Shown here: positions 1 to 6,973 of the stretch, piece after piece
Layout of the letters: every line of letters begins with the position of its first letter
How positions within the stretch are numbered: the stretch's first letter is position 1
Origin: Candidatus Peregrinibacteria bacterium
Lineage (GTDB): Bacteria > Patescibacteriota > Gracilibacteria > UBA1369 > LOWO2-01-FULL-3
Direction of reading: 5' to 3'
Assembly (NCBI GenBank): GCA_016214225.1
Contig: JACROX010000062.1
Coordinates: 1 to 12,314, forward strand
Length of the DNA stretch: 12,314 nucleotides
The notes under the pieces: model-generated
What the model was told of the DNA's origin: nothing
Database searches by the model: none
Seen by the model: only the letters and a program-made list of their open reading frames with translations
Program-made: the position numbers and the translations under genes

Positions 1-2
1 TG

Positions 3-149
3 ATCGAATGGCTCATAGAGTACAATATCCTCAGACCTCACGAAACCCTCCATATGAGAACCCCTGTATCTTATTATTTCACCAAATTCTATACCCCTCG
101 TTCTGACCAAGGGGTGTACCTAAGACTATGGAACCGTACAGCGCATTGA
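3..149 (+). CDS. Transposase/integrase C-terminal end (partial, 5' end outside window)
   Basis: The frame is open from the window edge and ends at TGA 147-149, giving 48 residues. The text IEWLIEYNILRPHETLHMRT followed by PVSYY is the classic tail of the integrase core domain (rve_3) of DDE transposases of the IS3/IS481 kind: an aromatic-N-x(3)-RPH stretch, then TP or TPxxYY about ten residues later. In the whole enzyme this segment follows the last catalytic Glu and takes part in cutting and joining transposon ends. The catalytic DDE residues would lie upstream of the window, so I cannot tell whether the element is intact. No terminal inverted repeat is recognisable between the stop and the next gene. 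The last base of the TGA stop lies inside the -35 box of the next promoter. Confidence 0.75.
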   Translation: MEWLIEYNILRPHETLHMRTPVSYYFTKFYTPRSDQGVYLRLWNRTAH

Positions 150-174
150 CTTTATGGCATAAAAAGCCTAAAAT
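146..174 (+). promoter_or_regulatory. Sigma-70-type promoter for the 209-1465 gene
   Basis: TTGACT (146-151) and TAAAAT (169-174) are separated by exactly 17 bp, each hexamer matching five of six consensus bases. Transcription would start near 181, leaving about 28 nt of leader before ATG 209. The -35 box overlaps the stop codon of the transposase fragment, so the promoter may be partly supplied by the mobile element. Confidence 0.6.
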
Positions 175-208
175 TCGCCTTCTGTTTAAAATTTATTAAA
201 AAATACAA

Positions 209-1465
209 ATGGATGGAAACCATGAGGAAAATGAAGGATTTGATACGGATATTGGTCCGGATACTGCTTCCATCGCCACTGATCCATCCTCAACAGCACA
301 ACCAGGAAGAAAGGAGGAGTCTGTTGAGACACGTCCGGCAGCCACGGAAGAGATATCCCTCGTTTTAACAGAGATAGAAGGCAAACAAAAAAAATACAAA
401 AACATAAACCGAATACTAACCACTATTAAAGACAGAACCCCTCCCGAAATTTCAATTAAAGAATTGGAAATAATATTTGGGGCAAAATCACTCATAAGCA
501 TCAGAATAAACAAGCTTAACCACCAAAACAGACTATTGCAAAAACACAGACTGTCTTTCGTCCACAATAAATCCGGCGGATATCTATTGGTAAAATTATT
601 AAGATCAGAGCCGGCGAAGGAAATTCCAATAGACAGGCCGATGCCATTAAGGCTCGCGACACAAGAAGAAATTGAAAAAGCTCTAAGATTAATGGACAAA
701 CAAGAAAAAATGGGCACAAAAAAATCCACGACCACAAGGCAAATTTTAGAAAATCTGCGCGAGGGGAAAATATCCCGAGAAGAGTTAAAAAAAATATTCA
801 ATAGAGGAACCTCCGTAGCAAGCAATATCGCGAGAATAAACACCAGAAATCAGTTATTTAAAAGACTGGGATTATCTCTCAAGCTATCGAAAGACAGAAA
901 CTACTATACATTGACGAAGGAGGGAGAAATCGCAAAAACCCCTGACTATACGGACGAAATAACAACAGACTTGAGAAGACAATTAGCAGAAGCTTTAGAA
1001 AGAGCGGAAAAAGCGGAAAAAACTGTTAGAGAAATAAGAGAAACATTAACGGCCGCAATAAGAGAAGACAGGGTGGAAAAGAAAAAACCGGACGCGGAGA
1101 TTGAAGTGGGAATTCCAGACGGAACAAAAACAATAAATCAAGGTTCCAAAAATAACGGGAAACCTATTGCCTTAACGGCATTCAGAGTAGAAACCCTCGA
1201 AAACTTGGCAACACAAGAAATAGACCTCACTCTTGCCACAATAAAAACAGCGATATTCAGCGCGCTTCAAAAAGAAGAAGGCCTTAATCTACCGGCAATC
1301 AAGGCATTAATATTGCGATGCGCCATTCTCGTAATACAAAGTAGCAGAAAAGTAAAAGAGCAGGATAAAGCAAAATTAGGAACCCTCGCGGAGGAATTAA
1401 GAAAAATACAAACGGAAACCCGAAAATCAGAGATATTAAGAGCTGTAAATAAAATACTGCGTTAA
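209..1465 (+). CDS. Hypothetical protein with tandem winged-helix-like repeats and a coiled coil
   Basis: I do not recognise this 418-residue protein as a named family. Residues 1-46 are acidic and low in complexity. Residues about 64-129 and 174-236 look like two diverged copies of one module. Each has an IS..EL..IF helix, a recognition-helix-like stretch (ISIRINKLN; SNIARIN), then L...LSF or LGLSL and a closing GGYLL or NYYTL strand. This resembles the order of elements in OmpR/PhoB-type winged-helix DNA-binding domains, so I infer DNA binding. Residues 250-290 form a heptad-rich, charged coiled coil that could mediate oligomerisation. Residues 325-418 are helical and contain LPAIKALILRCAILVIQ, hydrophobic but too interrupted by charge to be a clear membrane segment. 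There is no signal peptide. ATG 209 is the first start after the promoter; no Shine-Dalgarno sequence precedes it. It is separated by 30 nt from the next gene, which has its own promoter. Confidence 0.75.
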   Translation: MDGNHEENEGFDTDIGPDTASIATDPSSTAQPGRKEESVETRPAATEEISLVLTEIEGKQKKYKNINRILTTIKDRTPPEISIKELEIIFGAKSLISIRINKLNHQNRLLQKHRLSFVHNKSGGYLLVKLLRSEPAKEIPIDRPMPLRLATQEEIEKALRLMDKQEKMGTKKSTTTRQILENLREGKISREELKKIFNRGTSVASNIARINTRNQLFKRLGLSLKLSKDRNYYTLTKEGEIAKTPDYTDEITTDLRRQLAEALERAEKAEKTVREIRETLTAAIREDRVEKKKPDAEIEVGIPDGTKTINQGSKNNGKPIALTAFRVETLENLATQEIDLTLATIKTAIFSALQKEEGLNLPAIKALILRCAILVIQSSRKVKEQDKAKLGTLAEELRKIQTETRKSEILRAVNKILR

Positions 1466-1477
1466 GAAACATTTGCA

Positions 1478-1486
1478 TGCTATAAT
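1478..1486 (+). promoter_or_regulatory. Extended -10 promoter giving a near-leaderless transcript
   Basis: A perfect TATAAT (1481-1486) is preceded by TGC (1478-1480), the extended -10 TGn motif. No good -35 box is present (TGCGTT at 1458-1463). ATG 1496 lies only nine bases after the -10 box, so transcription should begin within a few bases of the start codon. Confidence 0.55.
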
Positions 1487-1495
1487 ACGGCCACC

Positions 1496-1987
1496 ATGAG
1501 CATAACAAAGACATGTAGAATTACAAAACAGCCATTCATAGTTTCCGATAAAGAAATTGCATTTTATAAAAAAATGGGAGTTCCAATTCCAACAATATCT
1601 CCGGTGGAACGCATAAGAATCATGATGTCATTTCGGAACGAATGGAAACTTTTCAAAAGAAAATGCGACGCGACGGGCGACGAAATAATAAGCGCGTACC
1701 CCAAAGACAGTCCATTCAAAGTATATAAAAACGAAATATGGTGGGGAGACAGCTGGGACGCGACGGATTATGGCAGAGATTTTAACTTCAATAAGCCGTT
1801 TTTTGAACAATACGCGGAACTTCAAAAAGAAGTGCCTCGAGAAGGAACATCGATTTTCAATTGCGAAAATTCAACGGGAGAAGTTTTGGCCTGTGAAAAA
1901 TGCGGAGATGAAATTTATTCCACCTATACCACAGAAAGAGAAGAGAAAATATATTGTGAAAAATGTTATTTAGAGGAAATCTACTAA
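1496..1987 (+). CDS. Short Patescibacteria-type zinc-ribbon protein of unknown function
   Basis: The 163-residue protein matches a family I know from Patescibacteria genomes, recognisable by C-x2-T (C7), fYkkmgVPiPT (23-33), RNE (47-49), CDATG (57-61), WWGDSWDATDYGRDF (82-96) and PFFEQ (101-105). Family members I recall are usually longer and continue with many Cys knuckles. This one instead ends, after VPREG, in a compact ribbon with C133-x2-C136 and C154-x2-C157, which should bind one zinc. Isolated cysteines C7, C57 and C123 remain of other sites. No enzymatic motif, membrane segment or signal peptide is visible; the molecular role is unknown, and binding of nucleic acid or protein through the ribbon is only a guess. 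The start at 1496 is fixed by the promoter just upstream. The next gene follows after 19 nt, so the two are probably cotranscribed. Confidence 0.8.
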   Translation: MSITKTCRITKQPFIVSDKEIAFYKKMGVPIPTISPVERIRIMMSFRNEWKLFKRKCDATGDEIISAYPKDSPFKVYKNEIWWGDSWDATDYGRDFNFNKPFFEQYAELQKEVPREGTSIFNCENSTGEVLACEKCGDEIYSTYTTEREEKIYCEKCYLEEIY

Positions 1988-2006
1988 TACATAAGATCAA
2001 ACAAAA

Positions 2007-4391
2007 TTGGCAAACACAACATTCATCTCCCTCGATCTCGAAACAAACGGGATAGACTCAAGCAAAAACAAGATAATAGAATTTGGCGCGGTTAAATTCG
2101 ATTTCAAGAATAAAGAAAATCCGATAACGGAAAAATTAAATTTTTTTGTTAATCCCGGCGCTCCCCTGCCTCAAATAATAACACATATCACGGGGATAAA
2201 AGACGCGGATCTCGAAAACGCCGAATCGATTGAATCGAAAATAAAAGAGATTGAAAACTTCATCGGCGACTTACCCATTGTCGGACACAATATCCAATTT
2301 GACATCTCATTCTTAAAAACAAACGGCATAAAAACGGGAGGTAAATTTTATGATACATTCGTATTGTCCAGCATAGTACTGCCAAATCTGCCATCATACA
2401 GTTTGGAGATTTTAAGCGCAGAATTGAATCTTCAACATAAAGAAAAACACCGCGCGCTGGATGATTCGATCGCCGCGATGGAACTTTTTATAAAACTCGC
2501 GGAAAAATTTCAGACGCTCGAAAAAGAAATATTCGAAAAAATTCACTCGCTCCTCGAAAGAACAAATTGGCCGCTGAAAGATTTTTTACTCGGCTTAAAA
2601 CACGCTAAAACCGCAAGACCGAAAAAGAAAAAACTTGAACTCCAAATACCAAAACCGGAAAAATCACGAAGGATTAAAGCCCTAAAAAATCAGATAGCGC
2701 TGCCGCTTTTTGAAGAAACCACAAACCCGGAAATAAATCTCGAACAACTCAACATTATTTTAGAGAATAAAAAAAATCTTCTTGTTGAAATTGATCCGTA
2801 TTACAAACAAATTATTAAATATCTGTCGAAAAAGATAGACGCAGCCTCATATATTTCAATTTCAAGCAGACTTTTCAGGGAAATTGAAAAAGAAATTCCG
2901 GATAATTTCGCAAAACTCGAATCTCCAAAAAAATACGTTTCAATAAAAAGATTAAAAGAATTTTCGGAAAAACATTTTTTTGAAGACTATGAAATAAGCG
3001 CGCTGATAAAATATTTAGTATGGATAAAAGCCACAAAAACAGGGCTGCTGGATGAAGTCTTTCTTTTAAACGAAGAAAAATCCACGTTTCAATTTATAAA
3101 CATCAATGACGAAATCGACCCGACACAAGAATTATTTTTCAAAAAAGCGCTCGAAAAAGATAAAAATAATCCTTCAATTTGCTCGCACTCATACATTATT
3201 GAGAACAAATCGGAAATAAAAGGAGATTTGATAATCTTAGACATAGATCACTTTATAAAAAATCTGCACTACGAAAATTCCCTGCATTTAAGCCTGAATC
3301 ACCTTCCAAAAACGGATGAAATATCAATGACAATGGGACTTATCGGAATAATTTTTGAGAAATATAAAGACGAAAACGAATATACAAATCGCTCGACAAT
3401 AACGGAAGAAATAATTTCCTCGCGAGACTGGCAAAACGCGAAAAACAGCATAGAGAAGCTGACACACAGACTCTCGGAATCGGAAGAAAAAAACGATCAA
3501 CTAAAAATTCTTCAGGATTTTTTTTCAAAGCAACCCGAAGGGTTGCTAGCCAGTAGCGTGAGCGAAGCGAACTCCGCACCCGAAACAGACACTCATATTT
3601 CATTCATAGAACAAGATCAAAATAAGAACATGTACATAGTAAAAGCACCGACCTCCATAAAATCCGCTTTTGAGAAAATTTATAAAAACTGCGGATCAAT
3701 AAAAATATTGAGCGAATGTTTGAATATAAATGACAACGGCAATTTTATAAAAAATCTGCTCGGGATCCCAAGAGACACGGAAGTCAAAAAACTCGCTCTT
3801 GAAAGCGATAAAAATAAACTCGAGATAAAAACGATTCAAAATATTCCAAGAGAATTAACTCAAAACTTGGAAAGAAAAGAATACGAAAAAACAGCGCTTT
3901 TAAATATTTTGAAAACTTTTATTGACGACAAAAAAGGCCACATGGCAATAACTCTAAATTCGCATCAGCAACTCGAATATTTCACATTAAATCTTCAAGA
4001 AATTTTTAAAGACTCGGAAACAAAAATAATCTCTCAAATGACGGGGTCGCTAAACAAAGTTACGGAACAACTCAAACAAAATCCTGAAAACGGAGTCCTT
4101 CTGATAACCCCGAAGTCGTGGGAAAAATTCAATAGATACGACCTAATTGACACTCTTATAATAACAAAAATCCCATTCTATCCGCCAAGCGAAACATTCA
4201 TCTGCGCGCTTGAACAAGGGTACCAAAACCCATTTATGGAACTGCAAATCCCCCTAGCCATAATCGCCTTAAAAAGGATGATGAATTCACTAAAAATCAC
4301 CGCGCAAAACATTCAAGGAAAGGGAGTAATCATTCTCGACCCTCGCCTCATCACAAAAGATTACGGAAAAATCTTCTTGGGAAACATCTAA
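2007..4391 (+). CDS. DnaQ-like 3'-5' exonuclease fused to a degenerate DinG-type helicase region
   Basis: Residues 5-165 form a DEDDh exonuclease with all three motifs: Exo I DLET (D10, E12), Exo II GHN..FD (93-99) and Exo III H148-x4-D153. It should remove nucleotides from 3' ends using two metal ions. The order exonuclease then helicase matches the DinG/YpvA proteins of Gram-positive bacteria. Residues 240-794 still align by eye with that helicase: YVSIKRLKEF (310-319), DYEISALIKYLVW (327-339), TGLLDE (345-350), TPKSWEKF (701-708), IITKIPFYPPSE (718-729) and ILDPR..TKDYGKIF (776-790). However, the Walker A loop is replaced by ENKKNLLVEID (253-263), the DEAH box reads LDIDH (411-415), and the GRxIR arginine motif is absent around 755-772. 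ATP-driven unwinding therefore looks lost. The start is TTG 2007 without a Shine-Dalgarno sequence, 19 nt after the preceding gene; no better start precedes the first strand. A GC-rich insert interrupts residues 509-526. Confidence 0.85.
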   Translation: MANTTFISLDLETNGIDSSKNKIIEFGAVKFDFKNKENPITEKLNFFVNPGAPLPQIITHITGIKDADLENAESIESKIKEIENFIGDLPIVGHNIQFDISFLKTNGIKTGGKFYDTFVLSSIVLPNLPSYSLEILSAELNLQHKEKHRALDDSIAAMELFIKLAEKFQTLEKEIFEKIHSLLERTNWPLKDFLLGLKHAKTARPKKKKLELQIPKPEKSRRIKALKNQIALPLFEETTNPEINLEQLNIILENKKNLLVEIDPYYKQIIKYLSKKIDAASYISISSRLFREIEKEIPDNFAKLESPKKYVSIKRLKEFSEKHFFEDYEISALIKYLVWIKATKTGLLDEVFLLNEEKSTFQFININDEIDPTQELFFKKALEKDKNNPSICSHSYIIENKSEIKGDLIILDIDHFIKNLHYENSLHLSLNHLPKTDEISMTMGLIGIIFEKYKDENEYTNRSTITEEIISSRDWQNAKNSIEKLTHRLSESEEKNDQLKILQDFFSKQPEGLLASSVSEANSAPETDTHISFIEQDQNKNMYIVKAPTSIKSAFEKIYKNCGSIKILSECLNINDNGNFIKNLLGIPRDTEVKKLALESDKNKLEIKTIQNIPRELTQNLERKEYEKTALLNILKTFIDDKKGHMAITLNSHQQLEYFTLNLQEIFKDSETKIISQMTGSLNKVTEQLKQNPENGVLLITPKSWEKFNRYDLIDTLIITKIPFYPPSETFICALEQGYQNPFMELQIPLAIIALKRMMNSLKITAQNIQGKGVIILDPRLITKDYGKIFLGNI
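3529..3581 (+). repeat. GC-rich palindromic insert within the exonuclease gene
   Basis: AGCAACCC-GAA-GGGTTGCT (3529-3547) is a perfect 8-bp hairpin with a 3-nt loop. It is followed by GCTAGC and a GTAGCGTGAGCGAAGCGAAC segment. The stretch is far richer in G and C than the surrounding AT-rich gene and encodes QPEGLLASSVSEANSAPE in frame, between two helicase-like segments. The heptamer ACCCGAA occurs near both ends (3533-3539 and 3578-3584 as CACCCGAAA). It looks like a small repeat inserted in the coding sequence, but only one copy is in the window. Confidence 0.5.
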
Positions 4392-4438
4392 AAACCGCAG
4401 CACCGGAACTTAAAAAACTATTCCGCCACACGGACACT

Positions 4439-5737
4439 TCAGTACCTATAATGTTCAGGCTTATACGGTCCCTCAATTTTCACACCCAAATATTTTGCCT
4501 GCTCTTTCGTCAATTTATCAAGCTTTACGCCAAGTTTTTTCAAATGCAACCTTGCGACTTCTTCATCCAAAACTTTTGGCAAAGTATAAACTCCCGGCTT
4601 ATACTTGCCATATTTTGTGAAAAGCTCAATCTGCGCGAGCACCTGGTTCGTAAAAGAACTGCCCATCACGAACGAAGGATGTCCGCTCCCACAGCCAAGA
4701 TTCACAAGCCTGCCTTCCGCCAATAAAATAATTTCTTTATCTTTAAATATATATTTATCAACCTGCGGCTTAATATTTATTTTTTTAGCCCTCTTAGCCT
4801 TAACCTCATTCTCAAGCCATTTAACCTCGATTTCCAAATCAAAATGCCCGATATTGCACAGTATCACGGTATCTTTCATCGCGCGAATATGCCTGCTGAC
4901 AATTATATCTCTACACCCCGTAGCCGTAACAAACAAATCCCCTTCTTTCGCCGCCTCATCCATAGTTTTAACTTCATACCCTTCCATCACGGCCTGAAGC
5001 GCGATAATCGGATCTATTTCGGTTATAATCACACGCGCGCCGTAAGATCTCATGGACTGCGCGCAACCTTTTCCAACATCTCCGTACCCTGCCACAACGA
5101 CAACTTTTCCCGCGATCATGGTATTCAAAGCTTTTTTAATCCCATCGGCAAGCGACTCTCGACATCCGTATAAATTATCGAATTTACTTTTAGTAACAGA
5201 ATCATTCACATTTATAGCCGGTATTTTCAGCTTACCTGCCTCATTTAATTGATATAGCCTATGCACTCCGGTAGTCGTTTCCTCTGTAACCCCGCGAATT
5301 TCTTTAAGCAATTTCGGATACTTTTCAAAAATAAGCGCGCTCAAATCCCCGCCATCGTCCAAAATCATATTTGGCCCTTTCCCATTGCCAAAATTCAAGG
5401 TTTGCTCGATACACCACATATACTCTTTTTCAGTTTCACCCTTCCACGCGAAAACAGAAACACCGGCCTTAGCCAAAGCGGCCGCCGCTTGATCTTGCGT
5501 CGAAAAAATATTACAGCTCGACCATCTAACTTCAGCGCCCAAAACAAGCAGAGTCTCAACAAGAACAGCAGTTTGAACAGTCATATGAATACATCCCGCG
5601 ATTCTCGCGCCTTTTAAAGGTTTGGTTTTCCCATAACGAGCCCTCAACTCCATAAGCCCGGGCATTTCCTTTTCCGCGATATCAATCTCCTTACGACCCC
5701 AATCCGCGAGCGAAATATCTTTAATTTTATAATTCAT
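4439..5737 (-). CDS. ahcY: Adenosylhomocysteinase (S-adenosyl-L-homocysteine hydrolase)
   Basis: This cytosolic enzyme splits S-adenosylhomocysteine into adenosine and homocysteine, removing the product inhibitor of methyltransferases. The 432-residue protein has normal family length and the family landmarks: [15 protein letters not shown] (48-62, catalytic His51), LDDGGD (126-131), [11 protein letters not shown] (151-161), [11 protein letters not shown] (178-188, with K183 and D187), and the NAD-binding loop GYGDVGKG (217-224). It ends in the conserved KPEHYRY, where Lys and Tyr contact the bound NAD. It starts at ATG 5737, 11 nt inside the end of metK, so the two are translationally coupled in one operon. 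The pairing means SAM use and SAH clearance are produced together. Neither a methyltransferase nor a methionine synthase gene is in the window, so the fate of homocysteine is unknown. The stop lies 47 bp from the convergent exonuclease gene; I see no clear terminator between them. Confidence 0.97.
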   Translation of the reverse strand: MNYKIKDISLADWGRKEIDIAEKEMPGLMELRARYGKTKPLKGARIAGCIHMTVQTAVLVETLLVLGAEVRWSSCNIFSTQDQAAAALAKAGVSVFAWKGETEKEYMWCIEQTLNFGNGKGPNMILDDGGDLSALIFEKYPKLLKEIRGVTEETTTGVHRLYQLNEAGKLKIPAINVNDSVTKSKFDNLYGCRESLADGIKKALNTMIAGKVVVVAGYGDVGKGCAQSMRSYGARVIITEIDPIIALQAVMEGYEVKTMDEAAKEGDLFVTATGCRDIIVSRHIRAMKDTVILCNIGHFDLEIEVKWLENEVKAKRAKKINIKPQVDKYIFKDKEIILLAEGRLVNLGCGSGHPSFVMGSSFTNQVLAQIELFTKYGKYKPGVYTLPKVLDEEVARLHLKKLGVKLDKLTKEQAKYLGVKIEGPYKPEHYRY

Positions 5738-6878
5738 ATTTTTTCAACTCATCAACTTTATTTATATTTTCCCATGGAAATTCAGGCCTTCCAAAATGGC
5801 CATAACAAGCCGTTTGCAGGTAAATAGGACGTTTCAAATCCAAAGTTTTAATAATTCCGGCGGGCGTCATGTCAAAAACTTCTCTTATAGCTTTTTCAAT
5901 TTTTTCATCTGGAACCTTTCCTGTCCCAAAAGTTGTAACATGCACGGAAACAGGCTCCGGGAAGCCAATCGCATAAGACAACTGAACTTCAAAACGATCG
6001 GCAAGCCCTGCCGCGACAACATTTTTTGCGATATATCTGGCCATGTAAGCGCCGCTTCTGTCCTGTTTATTTGGCACTTTCCCGCTAAACGCGCCGCCGC
6101 CGTGTCGCCCCATTCCGCCATAAGTATCCACAATGATTTTTCGACCCGTAACTCCGGTATCTCCCTGCGGACCGCCAATAACAAACTTGCCGGTTTCATT
6201 CACAAGAAATTTTGTGTTTTCGTCAACCCAGTCTTTGCAAACATATTTCACGACATTTTCCACAATGTCAGATTTTAATTTTTCATGAGAAACAACATCA
6301 TCGTGTTGCGCCGCAATCACAACGGTCTCGAGTCTCACGGGCTTGTCATTTTCATATTCAACGGTAACTTGCGTCTTTCCATCAGGCCTTAAATAAGGCA
6401 AAAGTCCTGTCTTTCTGACTTCAGCCAACCTTCTCGCCAAAGCATGAGCCAATGTAATTGGAAGAGGCATAAATTCGGACGTTTCATTACACGCGAAACC
6501 AAACATCATACCTTGATCCCCTGCTCCTTGAGCCTTGTGTTCACCCTTATTTGGATCCTCCCCCTGCGCGATATCCGCGCTTTGCTCATGAATGGCGTTC
6601 AAAACAGCACAGCTTTTATAGTCAATCCCATAGTCGGAATTTGTATAACCGATATCTTTAAGAGTATTTCTGACAACCTCTTGAACATCCACATAAGTTT
6701 TTGTGGTTATTTCTCCGCCGACAACAACCAACCCAGTAGTAGTAAAAACCTCACAGCAACAAGCGCTATCCGGATCATCTTTTAAAACAGCATCCAGCAT
6801 AGAATCAGCTATTTGATCACAAATTTTATCGGGATGCCCCTCCGTTACCGACTCGGATGTAAAAAAATATTTTGACAT
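5727..6878 (-). CDS. metK: S-adenosylmethionine synthetase
   Basis: MetK makes S-adenosylmethionine from methionine and ATP, releasing phosphate and diphosphate, in the cytosol. The 383-residue protein is full length. It begins with [19 protein letters not shown] (5-23, with catalytic His15 and metal ligand Asp17), contains the ATP-binding hexapeptide GAGDQG (118-123), and GGGAFSGK (260-267) followed by PNKQDRS (269-275). In the usual signature GGGAFSGK is followed by Asp or Glu; here it is Val268. The nearby catalytic Lys267, Lys271 and Asp273 are kept, so I expect activity. ATG 6878 is supported by the conserved N-terminus and the promoter at 6912-6940. It is the first gene of the metK-ahcY operon. 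No SAM riboswitch is possible in the roughly 27-nt leader; instead a tandem 11-bp repeat lies just upstream of the -35 box. Confidence 0.97.
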   Translation of the reverse strand: MSKYFFTSESVTEGHPDKICDQIADSMLDAVLKDDPDSACCCEVFTTTGLVVVGGEITTKTYVDVQEVVRNTLKDIGYTNSDYGIDYKSCAVLNAIHEQSADIAQGEDPNKGEHKAQGAGDQGMMFGFACNETSEFMPLPITLAHALARRLAEVRKTGLLPYLRPDGKTQVTVEYENDKPVRLETVVIAAQHDDVVSHEKLKSDIVENVVKYVCKDWVDENTKFLVNETGKFVIGGPQGDTGVTGRKIIVDTYGGMGRHGGGAFSGKVPNKQDRSGAYMARYIAKNVVAAGLADRFEVQLSYAIGFPEPVSVHVTTFGTGKVPDEKIEKAIREVFDMTPAGIIKTLDLKRPIYLQTACYGHFGRPEFPWENINKVDELKKYEL

Positions 6879-6911
6879 AAAACACTGCTTTTAAATAACT
6901 CAAGTAACGCG

Positions 6912-6940
6912 ATTTTATACAAAAAAATAAAAAATGTCCA
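6912..6940 (-). promoter_or_regulatory. Promoter of the metK-ahcY operon
   Basis: Read on the minus strand, TGGACA (6940-6935) and TAAAAT (6917-6912) are separated by 17 bp, each hexamer matching five of six consensus bases. Transcription would start near 6905, giving a leader of about 27 nt before ATG 6878. The leader has no evident Shine-Dalgarno sequence. Confidence 0.6.
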
Positions 6941-6941
6941 C

Positions 6942-6963
6942 GCAAAATTCATGCAAAATTCAT
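6942..6963 (-). repeat. Perfect tandem 11-bp repeat upstream of the metK promoter
   Basis: Two exact copies of ATGAATTTTGC (minus strand) stand head to tail, 6963-6953 and 6952-6942, ending one base from the -35 box of the metK promoter. One helical turn per copy is the spacing expected of a regulator binding the same DNA face twice. They lie between the stop of the DUF4143 gene (6974) and metK. An operator role is inferred; chance duplication is possible. Confidence 0.5.
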
Positions 6964-6973
6964 AAAAAAAATA

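Noticed and set aside
152..163. Short palindrome TTATG-G-CATAA within the spacer of the first promoter.
   Set aside because: Five-base AT-rich arms are expected by chance here.
196..843. Long minus-strand open frame opposite the 209-1465 gene, rich in hydrophobic residues.
   Set aside because: It is the complement of an A-rich charged coding sequence, which yields Phe/Ser/Leu-rich text by chance; the plus-strand frame has a promoter and structured domains.
4392..4438. Possible bidirectional terminator between the exonuclease gene and ahcY (CGGAA...TTCCG).
   Set aside because: The stem is 5 bp with a 12-nt loop and no T tract; too weak to call.
4605..4997. Open frames on the plus strand opposite ahcY and metK.
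   Set aside because: They are antisense to strongly conserved enzymes, resemble no family, and have no promoter or start context.
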